From Paracoccaceae bacterium (GTDB lineage: Bacteria; Pseudomonadota; Alphaproteobacteria; Rhodobacterales; Rhodobacteraceae), in contig JANSXY010000023.1 of NCBI GenBank assembly GCA_024742695.1, forward strand, positions 1-61,182: DNA of 61,182 bases. The letters run 5' to 3'. Below the pieces are notes generated by a model. The model was not told the DNA's origin. It did not search any database and worked only from the letters and a program-made list of their open reading frames with translations. Within the stretch, counting starts at the first letter, position 1; every line of letters begins with the position of its first letter. The position numbers and the translations under genes are program-made. Below, piece by piece: positions 6,969 through 15,173 of the stretch.

Positions 6969-9560
6969 TCAGTCCCGCCGGGCGATCGACCGCTCCAGCG
7001 ACAGCAGGGTTTCGCGCATCAGCCGGGCGAAGCCGTCGAGATGCGGACCCTTGAACAGGTTCAGGTGATTGCCCGGGGTCGTCTCGATCCCGGTCAGCGG
7101 CGCGACCTGGCCCCAGCCGTAGTCGTTGGCGTCGAAGGTGTCGCGGGTCTCCACCGCCTTGATCAGGATGGTGGGGGCGCTGCTTTTCCTAGGGGCGTAG
7201 CGTTCCAGCACCTTCGACATCGCAAGGCCCGAGATCAGCAGCCGCGCGCGTTCGACCGGGTCGAGATCGGGATCGTCGAACTCGAGGATCCCGGCGGGGT
7301 CTTCCTCGGCCTTCCGTTCGGCCGAACCGAGCATCTGGCGCAGCCTGGCGGCCCAGTTCCGCCGCACCTGGTTGATCTTGGCCAGGGTGCTGCGCAGTTG
7401 CGGCACCCGCAGATCGAGAATGGCCACGCCGACGGTCTCGCCGGCTTCCGACAGCCGCCGACCGATCTCGTGCGCCACCGCGCCGCCGAAGGAATAACCC
7501 GCGATCACGTAGGGCCCCTCCGGCTGCAGCGCCTTCATCGCCCGCAGCATCCGTTCTGCATAGTCCTCGACGGTGTTCAGCTGCGGTTCGTGTTTCAGGA
7601 TGCCGGGGTGCAGGATGCCGATCAGCTCCCAGTCGGGCAGCAGTTCCTGCGCCAGCGGCGCGAACGGAAAGACATGCCCGCCGGCGCCCGAGATCAGGAA
7701 CGCCCGCGCCGGGCGCGCCGGCGGGGCGCCGGTGGTTTGCAGGTTTTCCGCGGCCGGAACCGTCAGCGGCACCAGCAGCCGGTCGGGCACCGAGGCGGAT
7801 TCGACCCCCATCTGCCCCAGCACATCGGCCTGGTCGGACAGGACGGGATAGCGGTAAACGAAACCGGTATCGACCTGCAGCCCCAGCTCTTCCTCGATCA
7901 TCACCGCGGCGACGGTGGCGGCGATGCTGTCGCCGCCGAGTTCGAAGAAGTCGTCGTCGGCGCCCTTGACCGTGCGGTTGAGCACCTTGGACCAGATCTT
8001 CGCGACCTGCCCCTCCATGCTGTCCGCCGCCACGGCGGGGCCGGAGCTTTGCTCGAGGTGCGACAGGTCGGATTCCAGCGCCCGCCGGTCGATCTTCTGG
8101 TTCGGGGTGCGCGGCAGTTCGTCGACCGCGACGATGGCGGTCGGCACCATCGTCGCGACGAGTTCCGACTGCATCCGCCGCCGCAGGGCCGAAACGCCCT
8201 CGAAGCTGTCCGCCTCGCCCTTGATGAAGGCCGCAAGCCGGGGGTCGCCGTCCTGGCCGATCGGCTGGACCACGACGGCGGCCTCGCTGATGCCGGTCTG
8301 GCCGGTCAGCCAGGCCTCCAGTTCGGCGAGGTCGACGCGGCGGCCGCGGATCTTCACCTCGCGCCCGGCGCGGGACTTGAGCACCAGGCGCCCGTCGGCG
8401 GTGACCGAACCGATATCGTCGGTCAGGAACGACTGCACGCCGTCCTCCAGCCGTTCGAACCGGGCCGCCAGCACCGGGTCGACATCGCCGCGGTAGCCCA
8501 GCGAGACCATCTTGCTGACCACCCGCACGCGGCCGAGTTCGCCGGGCGGCAGCGGCAGATCCTCGTCGTCGAGGATGTCGATCCGCACGCCGTCGAGCAC
8601 GTTCAGTTCGCCGAAATCCTCGGGGCCGACATCGTCCGAGGGCAGGACCGTGGTATGCGCGACCAGCTGCGTTTCGGACGACGAGAACGCGGCCCTGAGC
8701 TTGGTGCCCTTCCGAGTCGTCCTGGCCAGCAGTCGCACGTCCGCCATCGTCGTCTTCTCGCCCGACAGGAACACCGAGTGGACGTCGGGGAAGATTTCGT
8801 CCGCCGGCAGACCGCGGGTCAGCAGGCGAAAGGCCGTGGGCGTGGCGTGAATGTGCGTCATCCCGGCCGCGATCAGCCGGTCGGCCGCCTGTTTGGGCGT
8901 CTCGAAGCGCAGGTCGACCGGCATCAGGGTGGCGCCGGCCAGCAGACACCGCAGGATCGCCGCCGCGGTCATCGCCGAATCGAAGGTCGAGACGACGGCA
9001 TAGCGGGCGCCCGGCACGATGTCGTTGACCCAGGCGCCCTTCTCGGCGTCGATCAGGATCGACTCGGCCGAATACGCGGCCGTCTTGGCGCCGCCGGTCG
9101 AGCCCGAGGATCGCTTGAAGCAGGCCGTGCGGGTCAGATCGGGCAGGACGGGCACGGGGGCGACGACATCCTCCGGCGGCGTGTCGACCTTCAGGGTCGG
9201 CACCGTCAGCCCCGCCGCCCGCACCGTCTCCTCGGCCACGGCGGAGTAGACGCACAGGCCCGCGCCCAGCTGCGCGGCGATCGTGGCGATGTTGCCGGCC
9301 GGGATCTCGCGGTCGAGCGCGACGAAGATATGCGGCGTCTTGAGCGCCGCGAGCATCGCGACGATCGCCTGCCGGTCGAACCCGGCGACGACCAGGCAGA
9401 CCTTCGGTTCGGCGCCGGTGGCCGCGAGGATCTGGTGCGCCAGCGCGTTCGACCAGTTGTCGAGCCCGGCGAAGCTGAGGCTGTCCGCGGCATCGACAAC
9501 GGCGGGAGAGTCGCCATCGCGCGCCGCCAGCCCGGCAAGGATCGATGCAATGTCCTTCAC
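6969..9560 (-). CDS. Stand-alone adenylation-carrier-thioesterase (A-T-TE) NRPS-like protein
   Basis: This 863-residue protein activates an acid as an adenylate, loads it on its own phosphopantetheine carrier and releases or transfers it with a thioesterase. The adenylation domain (1-about 495) shows core A3 RSSGSTGGAKT (150-160), a core-A4-like FDSAM (193-197) with the Asp that normally contacts an alpha-amino group, core A5-like FSSSETQ, TDDIG, and the A10 Lys in LPRTPNQKIDRR (K489). The carrier domain is DDFFELGGDSI (Ser545). The thioesterase has GYSFGG (Ser690), Asp716 and His832 (GNHLNLF). The GTG at 9560 was chosen because AAGGAGA sits 7 bases upstream; the in-frame extension to 9641 has no such site. 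No condensation domain is present. Bacterial A-T-TE enzymes such as ralfuranone synthetase share this layout, but the substrate here is unknown. Confidence 0.82.
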   Translation of the reverse strand: MKDIASILAGLAARDGDSPAVVDAADSLSFAGLDNWSNALAHQILAATGAEPKVCLVVAGFDRQAIVAMLAALKTPHIFVALDREIPAGNIATIAAQLGAGLCVYSAVAEETVRAAGLTVPTLKVDTPPEDVVAPVPVLPDLTRTACFKRSSGSTGGAKTAAYSAESILIDAEKGAWVNDIVPGARYAVVSTFDSAMTAAAILRCLLAGATLMPVDLRFETPKQAADRLIAAGMTHIHATPTAFRLLTRGLPADEIFPDVHSVFLSGEKTTMADVRLLARTTRKGTKLRAAFSSSETQLVAHTTVLPSDDVGPEDFGELNVLDGVRIDILDDEDLPLPPGELGRVRVVSKMVSLGYRGDVDPVLAARFERLEDGVQSFLTDDIGSVTADGRLVLKSRAGREVKIRGRRVDLAELEAWLTGQTGISEAAVVVQPIGQDGDPRLAAFIKGEADSFEGVSALRRRMQSELVATMVPTAIVAVDELPRTPNQKIDRRALESDLSHLEQSSGPAVAADSMEGQVAKIWSKVLNRTVKGADDDFFELGGDSIAATVAAVMIEEELGLQVDTGFVYRYPVLSDQADVLGQMGVESASVPDRLLVPLTVPAAENLQTTGAPPARPARAFLISGAGGHVFPFAPLAQELLPDWELIGILHPGILKHEPQLNTVEDYAERMLRAMKALQPEGPYVIAGYSFGGAVAHEIGRRLSEAGETVGVAILDLRVPQLRSTLAKINQVRRNWAARLRQMLGSAERKAEEDPAGILEFDDPDLDPVERARLLISGLAMSKVLERYAPRKSSAPTILIKAVETRDTFDANDYGWGQVAPLTGIETTPGNHLNLFKGPHLDGFARLMRETLLSLERSIARRD

Positions 9561-9698
9561 GTCAGGTCTCCTTGAACCCTCGGGCCGCCGGACCGACCCG
9601 GTTGACCGGCGCGGCGCGCCCGGGTTGCGGGGCGGCGGCAATTCCTCGCCGGATGCAGGCCGGTCGGCACGACGCCCCGGTTGCGCGCGGCGCGCGCA

Positions 9699-11684
9699 TC
9701 AGAAATCGATGAAGTCATCGGGCAATCGCTTTCCAAACAGAACTTCTCCGGTCTCGGAAAAATGGTCGCCGTCGCTCCAGTATATATCGTCGCAGGTCAT
9801 GTAGTCCTTCGACAGGTCGAAGGCGAACTGTTCGTTCTGCGACAGCCATGTCTTGGCTTGCAGGCCCGCATCGTCGCGCGCCGTGTCGATCGCGTCGCGG
9901 ATCACCCGTTCCAGCCGCTCGAACAGCTCGTACTGACCCTCGCGGAAGACGTAGTTGCCCTGGCAGCCGTTGCGCAGCACGTAGTTCTTGCCGATGTGGG
10001 GTTCGGCCCGCGGCAGGAACCACAGCACCGGAACCGTCTCGCTCAGCCGTTTCACGTAGGCGAGCGTGGCCGCGATATGCTCCATGTCGGGTTCGATGTT
10101 TTCCACCGGGTCGGTCAGCCGCAGCCGGGAGAACATCTCGCGGCTGCCCTTGGTGCCGTCGGCCTCGCGCAGCAGGAACACGCCGGCTTCCTCGTAGATG
10201 ATCTTGCCGAAGACCTCGGGGTTGGCCTCCACGAACGCGGCGACATTGTCGTAATGGCAGTACGGCCCGGCGGTGGAGGGCTGGCATCCGCCCTGGGTGA
10301 TCCCGATCAGGAACGGTGCGTCGAACCGCGAGGCCACGACCCCGTAGAGGTCCATCGCGTGGCTGTCGCCCACGATCAGAACCCCCGGCCCGTGCTGCTC
10401 GAAACAGTCGAGGATGCGCTGCCCCCGCGCCTCGTCGACGTTGCGGGTGTTGAACCGGCACTCGGCGAGGTTCTGGTTGCCGCGCTCGTCGGCGCCGAAG
10501 TTGCTCAGTTCGGGATTGGCCCGGTTCAGCACGGCGTAGGTGGATCGCACGCTCTCGGACTGCCGGGCGAGCCAGTGCTGCTCGAACCGGCCGGAGAACT
10601 GCCAGCCGGCCACGCCGATCGCGACGAAGACCAGCCCGCCGGCGAGCGACAGCGAGAAGATCGTCTTGCGGTCGACCCGGTCCCGCTTGCGGAACGGCTG
10701 TTCGACGTATTTCCAGCTGAACGCCGCCAGAACCAGCGACGCGGCGGCAAGCCCCAGCATCAGCGCCTGGCCCGGCGCCTCGGTCGACCGGATCCGCGCG
10801 AAGGCGAGAAGCGGCTGGTGCCAAAGGTAGGCGCTGTAGCTGACCAGCCCGATACCGACGAAGGCCTTGGTGCTCAGAAGCTTCGCGGCAAGGGTGTCCT
10901 TGTCGGCATAAAGCACGATGAGCACCGAACCCACGACCGGCGCCAGCGCGTAGAGGCTGGGGAACGGCGTGTGCTCGTCGAACATGAAGATCGAATAGAC
11001 GATCGCCGCGAGGCCGAGCAGCGACAGCGCGTTGTTGCCCTGCACGCCGCGCTTGTTGACGATGAAGGCCGCGATCGAGCCCGCGAACAACTCCCACGCC
11101 CGGGTCGGGATCAGGAAGAAGTTCGCCTTGGGTTCGTTGCGCCAGCCCCATTCGGCCAGCGCGATGCTGATCACCGAGAACACGACGATCATCCAGTAGA
11201 CCCGGCTCTTGCCGAAGCGCCACGCGAGGAACAGGAAGATCGGGAACAGCAGGTAGTACTGCTCCTCGACCGCCAGGCTCCAGGTGTGCAGCAGCGGCTG
11301 TTCGTCGGCCTCTGCCGCGAAATAGCCGCTGGATTTCCAGAACAGGAAGTTCGACACGAACAGCGTGACGGCAAGGATGCTCTTCGCGAAATCCTCCATC
11401 TGGTTCGGCAGCATCCACATCCAGGCAAAGGGCAGGCAGCAGGCCATGACGAAGAACAGCGCCGGCAGGATGCGCCGCGCCCGCCGTTCGTAGAAGTTGA
11501 CGAGGCTGAAACGATCGGCTTCGAGATCATCGATCAGGATCGTGGTGATCAGGTAGCCGCTGATGACGAAGAACACGTCGACGCCGACGAAACCGCCGCT
11601 GAACGGGGCAGACCCGGCGTGAAACAGGATCACCGGGACGACGGCGACCGCCCGCAGGCCGTCGATCTCTGACCGATACTTCAA
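9699..11684 (-). CDS. Acyltransferase-3/SGNH fusion (OafA/OafB-type O-acyltransferase)
   Basis: This 661-residue integral membrane protein moves acyl (usually acetyl) groups onto surface glycans or secreted compounds. The N-terminal acyltransferase-3 domain has about ten membrane segments and the R-x10-H motif (RAVAVVPVILFH, Arg11 to His22), followed by SGGFVGVDVFFVISGYLI. The C-terminal periplasmic SGNH domain carries LIVGDSHAMD (Ser441) and the late SDGDHF with the catalytic Asp/His. I place the start at the TTG at 11684, preceded by GAGGTCGAAGAA and giving the family-typical KYRSEIDGLRAV N-terminus. The longer TTG at 11714 lacks a ribosome site. It is the first gene of a three-gene minus-strand group with the A-T-TE protein (138 bp gap) and the SGNH hydrolase, which suggests one acyl-modification pathway. 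Confidence 0.88.
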   Translation of the reverse strand: MKYRSEIDGLRAVAVVPVILFHAGSAPFSGGFVGVDVFFVISGYLITTILIDDLEADRFSLVNFYERRARRILPALFFVMACCLPFAWMWMLPNQMEDFAKSILAVTLFVSNFLFWKSSGYFAAEADEQPLLHTWSLAVEEQYYLLFPIFLFLAWRFGKSRVYWMIVVFSVISIALAEWGWRNEPKANFFLIPTRAWELFAGSIAAFIVNKRGVQGNNALSLLGLAAIVYSIFMFDEHTPFPSLYALAPVVGSVLIVLYADKDTLAAKLLSTKAFVGIGLVSYSAYLWHQPLLAFARIRSTEAPGQALMLGLAAASLVLAAFSWKYVEQPFRKRDRVDRKTIFSLSLAGGLVFVAIGVAGWQFSGRFEQHWLARQSESVRSTYAVLNRANPELSNFGADERGNQNLAECRFNTRNVDEARGQRILDCFEQHGPGVLIVGDSHAMDLYGVVASRFDAPFLIGITQGGCQPSTAGPYCHYDNVAAFVEANPEVFGKIIYEEAGVFLLREADGTKGSREMFSRLRLTDPVENIEPDMEHIAATLAYVKRLSETVPVLWFLPRAEPHIGKNYVLRNGCQGNYVFREGQYELFERLERVIRDAIDTARDDAGLQAKTWLSQNEQFAFDLSKDYMTCDDIYWSDGDHFSETGEVLFGKRLPDDFIDF

Positions 11685-11928
11685 TTCTTCGACCTCAATC
11701 CTGGGCTGGTTCAAATCGGCCGGCGCGCCGGCGTCCGGCCGATGCGCCCGATCCCGTCGCGGCCATTCCCTCGTGCCGTCGCAACGCTAAGCACAGGACC
11801 GTTTCGAGTCTGTAAAAAGTCGGGTTCTGCATATCCGGGGCGGGACAAAAAGTGTTCATTCGATCCGTGGTCGCTCGCCTTCGCACTCGGCGCACGTCCG
11901 CGGGGGTGTGGGGGCGGGGGCGCGGCGG

Positions 11929-12525
11929 TCAGGCCAGCGCGGTCGGGCGCCGGCGAAGGTACCAGTACCAGACCCTGTATGCTTCCAGCAGGACGAGCGG
12001 CGCGAAGTACAGGACGGCCGGCTTCGGGTCGTTCCAGCCGTGCAGCGAGGCCCAGTGCACCAGCGTCAGCACCGCGGCGACATAGGTCCAGCGTTGCAGC
12101 CGTTTCCACGCCGGGCCCATGCGCCGCACGAAATGATCCGTCGAGGTCACCGCCAGCGGAATGAAGATCGCGAAGGCGGCCCAGCCCGTCCAGATGTACA
12201 GCCGCGGCAATTCGCGGACCACGACGCCGGGCGAGCCCTTGTCGACCAGGTAGAATACCGTGTGTAAAAGCGCGTAGGCGAAGGCCGCGACGCCGATGTA
12301 GCGGCGGTTCTTCTTCAGCCACGTCGACAGCCGCCAGCCCTTGAGCAGCAGGCACAGCGGCGTCGCGGCGAGGGCGAGGATCAGCAGGATCGCCGAGTAT
12401 TCGCCGGAGGGATGAACCAGGATGTGATAGATGCGCGGGTTGCTGCTGGTGGCAAGGTCGTACGCCATCGACAGGGCCGGCAGCGAAAGCGCGAACCAGA
12501 TCCAGTAAGGTGAAAATCGCGACAT
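11929..12525 (-). CDS. MsrQ/YedZ-like heme-binding membrane protein
   Basis: This 198-residue protein has about six membrane helices and the ferric-reductase-like transmembrane fold. Conserved candidate heme ligands are His in YHILVHPSGEYS, LLHTVFY and LVHWASLHGW. In known systems MsrQ passes quinone electrons to the periplasmic molybdoenzyme MsrP, which repairs oxidised methionines. No msrP gene is visible nearby, so it may work with a distant partner or another acceptor. The ATG at 12525 has a GAGG 8-9 bases upstream; a longer frame to 12663 lacks support. It stands alone, between the hydrolase operon and the acyltransferase cluster. Confidence 0.75.
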   Translation of the reverse strand: MSRFSPYWIWFALSLPALSMAYDLATSSNPRIYHILVHPSGEYSAILLILALAATPLCLLLKGWRLSTWLKKNRRYIGVAAFAYALLHTVFYLVDKGSPGVVVRELPRLYIWTGWAAFAIFIPLAVTSTDHFVRRMGPAWKRLQRWTYVAAVLTLVHWASLHGWNDPKPAVLYFAPLVLLEAYRVWYWYLRRRPTALA

Positions 12526-12841
12526 GAAGGCCTCGGTCAAGCAAACGCTACAGGTACAAAATCCGCCAGGCGGTAAAGTCTGCCGGTTTCGTACACCCGA
12601 CGCGCCATGCCCTGGGGGCATCGCGTGCCAGGCGCCGCCGCCGGCGCAAAATCCGGCCCCCATGTGTCACCGAATCGTCGGCAAGGCAACCGTGCATCAT
12701 GCTGAATCGCCTTGAAATCCTGCCCCGCGGCGGCGCGCGCCGGGCCGGGGCCTTCGACGTGGCGCGGCGAGGCCGGCAGGCCCGAAGAGCATCCGGCCAT
12801 CGCCCGGCATCGTCCGCTGGTGTCGGGAATACTGTTTTTGA
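12526..12841. other. Intergenic region between the hydrolase operon and the MsrQ-like gene
   Basis: Both flanking genes are on the minus strand, so these 316 bp hold the end of the long hydrolase operon and the promoter of the MsrQ-like gene. The stretch 12540-12600 is AT-richer than its surroundings and is the likely promoter zone. I found no clear U-tailed terminator hairpin. The 63-codon plus-strand frame at 12524-12715 looks like a chance frame. Confidence 0.45.
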
Positions 12842-14296
12842 TCAGTGGTTTGCGAAAGGCGCACTTCCGGCGGATTCGGTGCAGGGGAACAATCCTGGGG
12901 CCGCGACGGGGATGACGCGCGCGGCGATCGGTTCGAAATCCGCCCGGAAATGCGCGGTGCTCTTGACCGCGACGATCCGCGCGGCGGCCGGGTCCAGCCC
13001 GAAATGGGTGAACTGCGCCAGATCGAGGCACTGGTTGCGAATGCTCGTGACCACCACGGTGATATCGGCTGCCGTATCCTCCAGACGCAGGGCGCAGGAT
13101 GGCCCCAGCGTACCTATGCCGCCGCCATACATGGCCCCGCCGTAGCGGACCTTGCCCTCGCTCAGCGCGACGACGCGAAAGCGCCCCCGGTAGGGGCGAT
13201 CCTCCGCCAAGCCCGAGCGTCCGCCCATCGCGCCCGCGATCACGGCCCCGGCGCCCGCCGCGTGCGCCAGGGCCGCAAGCGCGGGATCGTGCATCAGCCC
13301 CAGCAGCGCCCGTTGCGCCCCGGCCGCGACGAGGGCGCGCAAGAGACCGGTCGTGTCCGAAGAGGCGCCCGCGCCGGGATTGTCCTGCACGTCCGCCAGG
13401 ATGACGGGCTTGTCCGACCGCTCTGCCATTGCGGCTGCGACCGCCGCATCCGGCCGCGCCAGACCGGTCGCGAACCGGTCGCGCGCCGCGTGCAGACGGG
13501 CGAGCGCCGCATCGGCCAGCCGGTCCGCTTCGGCCTGGGTCGGCGCATGGGCGATCACCGAAGGGCCGACATCCGGCGTGTCGCCGGCGGTGAAGCCAAG
13601 CGCCAGTTCCACATGCCTGTCGCTCGTGTCGGTCAGCCCGGCATAGAGGCCGCGCGCCGGTTCCGCGCCGGTGTGCTGGGCATGCAGGGGCACGACGAAG
13701 CCGGCCGGCCGGAACGCCTTCGCCGGCCGCGCCCCGGCCAGCATCCGGGCCAGGCAGTCCCAGGCGCGTGCGCCGGTTTCCGCCATGTCGAGATGCGGGT
13801 AGGTCCGGTAGATGCAGATCACGTCCGCCAGCGCCACCAGCCGTGCCGAGACATTGGCATGCATGTCGAGGCTGACCGCGACGGGCAGTCGCGGGCCGAC
13901 ACGGGAACGGATGCGCGCCAGCAGCGCGCCCTCGCCGTCGGCGTGGCTGTCGGTGATCATCGCGCCATGCAGGTCGAGATAGAGCGCGTCCAGCGGCCCG
14001 GCTTGCCGCAGACCGTCGATGATCCGCGCCGCGATGGTGTCGAAGGCCGTGTCCGTGACCGGACCGGACGGTTCCGCGGCGCACCACAGCACCGGGTGCA
14101 GATCGGCGCCCGCGGCGAGGGCTGCGGCGGCGAAGCCGGCGATCGGCAGGTTCATCCCGCGGGTTTCCTCCACCACCTCCGGCCCTGCCAGAAGCCGGGG
14201 CCAGCTGTCGGCCATCTCGAATTCGGCCAGCCCGGCGCGGCCTGTCCCGAGACTGTTGGTTTCGTGCTGGAAGCCTGCAATCGCGATGCGCGGCAT
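12842..14296 (-). CDS. M81-family metallopeptidase, MlrC (microcystinase C)-like
   Basis: This 484-residue protein starts PRIAIAGFQHETNS, the hallmark of the MlrC/DUF1485 family. The likely zinc ligands lie in LDLHGAMI (Asp108, His110), the following SHADGEG and SLDMHANVS (Asp144, His146). Characterised MlrC finishes microcystin and nodularin degradation by cutting the linear tetrapeptide, but most family members are annotated only by homology. It has no signal peptide, so it acts in the cytoplasm. It is the last gene of the ten-gene importer/hydrolase operon, 6 bp after the alpha/beta hydrolase. The context suggests it attacks a peptide or amide product released by the upstream esterases. 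No mlrA, mlrB or mlrD homologue is in the window, so microcystin itself is not a supported substrate. Confidence 0.85.
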   Translation of the reverse strand: MPRIAIAGFQHETNSLGTGRAGLAEFEMADSWPRLLAGPEVVEETRGMNLPIAGFAAAALAAGADLHPVLWCAAEPSGPVTDTAFDTIAARIIDGLRQAGPLDALYLDLHGAMITDSHADGEGALLARIRSRVGPRLPVAVSLDMHANVSARLVALADVICIYRTYPHLDMAETGARAWDCLARMLAGARPAKAFRPAGFVVPLHAQHTGAEPARGLYAGLTDTSDRHVELALGFTAGDTPDVGPSVIAHAPTQAEADRLADAALARLHAARDRFATGLARPDAAVAAAMAERSDKPVILADVQDNPGAGASSDTTGLLRALVAAGAQRALLGLMHDPALAALAHAAGAGAVIAGAMGGRSGLAEDRPYRGRFRVVALSEGKVRYGGAMYGGGIGTLGPSCALRLEDTAADITVVVTSIRNQCLDLAQFTHFGLDPAAARIVAVKSTAHFRADFEPIAARVIPVAAPGLFPCTESAGSAPFANH

Positions 14297-14302
14297 GATC
14301 GG

Positions 14303-15160
14303 TCAGCCTGGAACCGGCGCGCTTTCGAGGATCTCGCGCAGCTTGGCCGCGACCACGCCGGGCCGATGCCGGACAAGCGAGACGTGGCCGAGTTCCGGGA
14401 TCTCGTGGAAGGTTCCGTTTGGCACCAGGTCCGACACCACCTTGCACATGGCCGGCGGCGTCTGCACATCCTCGGAAAACGAAATGACATGGAACGGCAC
14501 CGGGCAGGTCTTCAGCCCGTCGCGGCAATCGAAATCCAGACAGGCCTGCCACTGGTCGATCGTGTCCTGCGGGTCGCGGTCGCGGAAGCGCTCGGTGTAG
14601 CTTTCCTTCACCTGCGCCCAAAGCACCGGGTCGCAAAGCGCCTTGGCCGGAAAGGCGTAGGCGGCATAGTGCGGGGCAAGGAAATAGTCGGGCAGGGTGA
14701 TGCCCTGCCGGCGCAGGTCGATCTCGGCCTGCATCCAGTCGCGGGTGAAACCGTCGATATGGGCGGCCGTGCCCATCGGGATCGCCAGCCTGACCTTTTC
14801 GGGGAAGCCGATGGCGGTGGCCTGTGTCACCAGCCCGCCCAGCGACAGCCCGGTGACCACGGCGCGGCCGCCGCAGAAGGCGTCGATCACGGCGGCGCAG
14901 TCGCGCGCATAGTCCGCCATGCTCCACGGCGGCGGCGGCGCGGTGGTGTCGCCCGCGCCGCGCGGATCGTAGGAGATGCAGCGATAGCTGTCCGACAGCC
15001 GCGCGAAAAGCTGCGAATAGGCGTCGGCCACCTGATCGCCGCCGGGCACGAAGACCACGTCGGGCTCCGTGCCCTCGATCACCACGCGCATGGTGACGCC
15101 GTCTTCGGTGGTCAGCCGGTGGATCCGGGCCTCAGGGCCGAAGCTTGGGAACACGGCCAT
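14303..15160 (-). CDS. Alpha/beta hydrolase
   Basis: This 285-residue cytoplasmic hydrolase has the fold's usual landmarks: VVFVPGG and SYDPRGAGDT near the oxyanion region, the nucleophile elbow GLSLGG (Ser106), the acid in ISFSEDVQTP (Asp231) and the base in ELGHVS (His259). Its length fits the typical single-domain family. I take the ATG at 15160, preceded by GGAGACGATCGG; the longer frame to 15277 lies inside the upstream gene. It sits 13 bp after the first CocE/NonD gene and 6 bp before the MlrC-like gene in the same operon. It probably removes another ester or amide from the imported compound. Substrate cannot be read from sequence. Confidence 0.83.
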   Translation of the reverse strand: MAVFPSFGPEARIHRLTTEDGVTMRVVIEGTEPDVVFVPGGDQVADAYSQLFARLSDSYRCISYDPRGAGDTTAPPPPWSMADYARDCAAVIDAFCGGRAVVTGLSLGGLVTQATAIGFPEKVRLAIPMGTAAHIDGFTRDWMQAEIDLRRQGITLPDYFLAPHYAAYAFPAKALCDPVLWAQVKESYTERFRDRDPQDTIDQWQACLDFDCRDGLKTCPVPFHVISFSEDVQTPPAMCKVVSDLVPNGTFHEIPELGHVSLVRHRPGVVAAKLREILESAPVPG

Positions 15161-15173
15161 CCGATCGTCTCCG

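Noticed and set aside
5832-9575. 1247-codon plus-strand open frame opposite the SGNH and A-T-TE genes
   Set aside because: It is the antisense shadow of GC-rich genes: Arg/Gly/His-rich low-complexity translation, no domain, no ribosome site, and the minus strand carries full NRPS-type and SGNH motifs.
12842-14296. Microcystin degradation (mlr) cluster
   Set aside because: Only the MlrC-like gene is present; no mlrA, mlrB or mlrD candidate is in the window, and MlrC homologues are common in bacteria that do not degrade microcystin.
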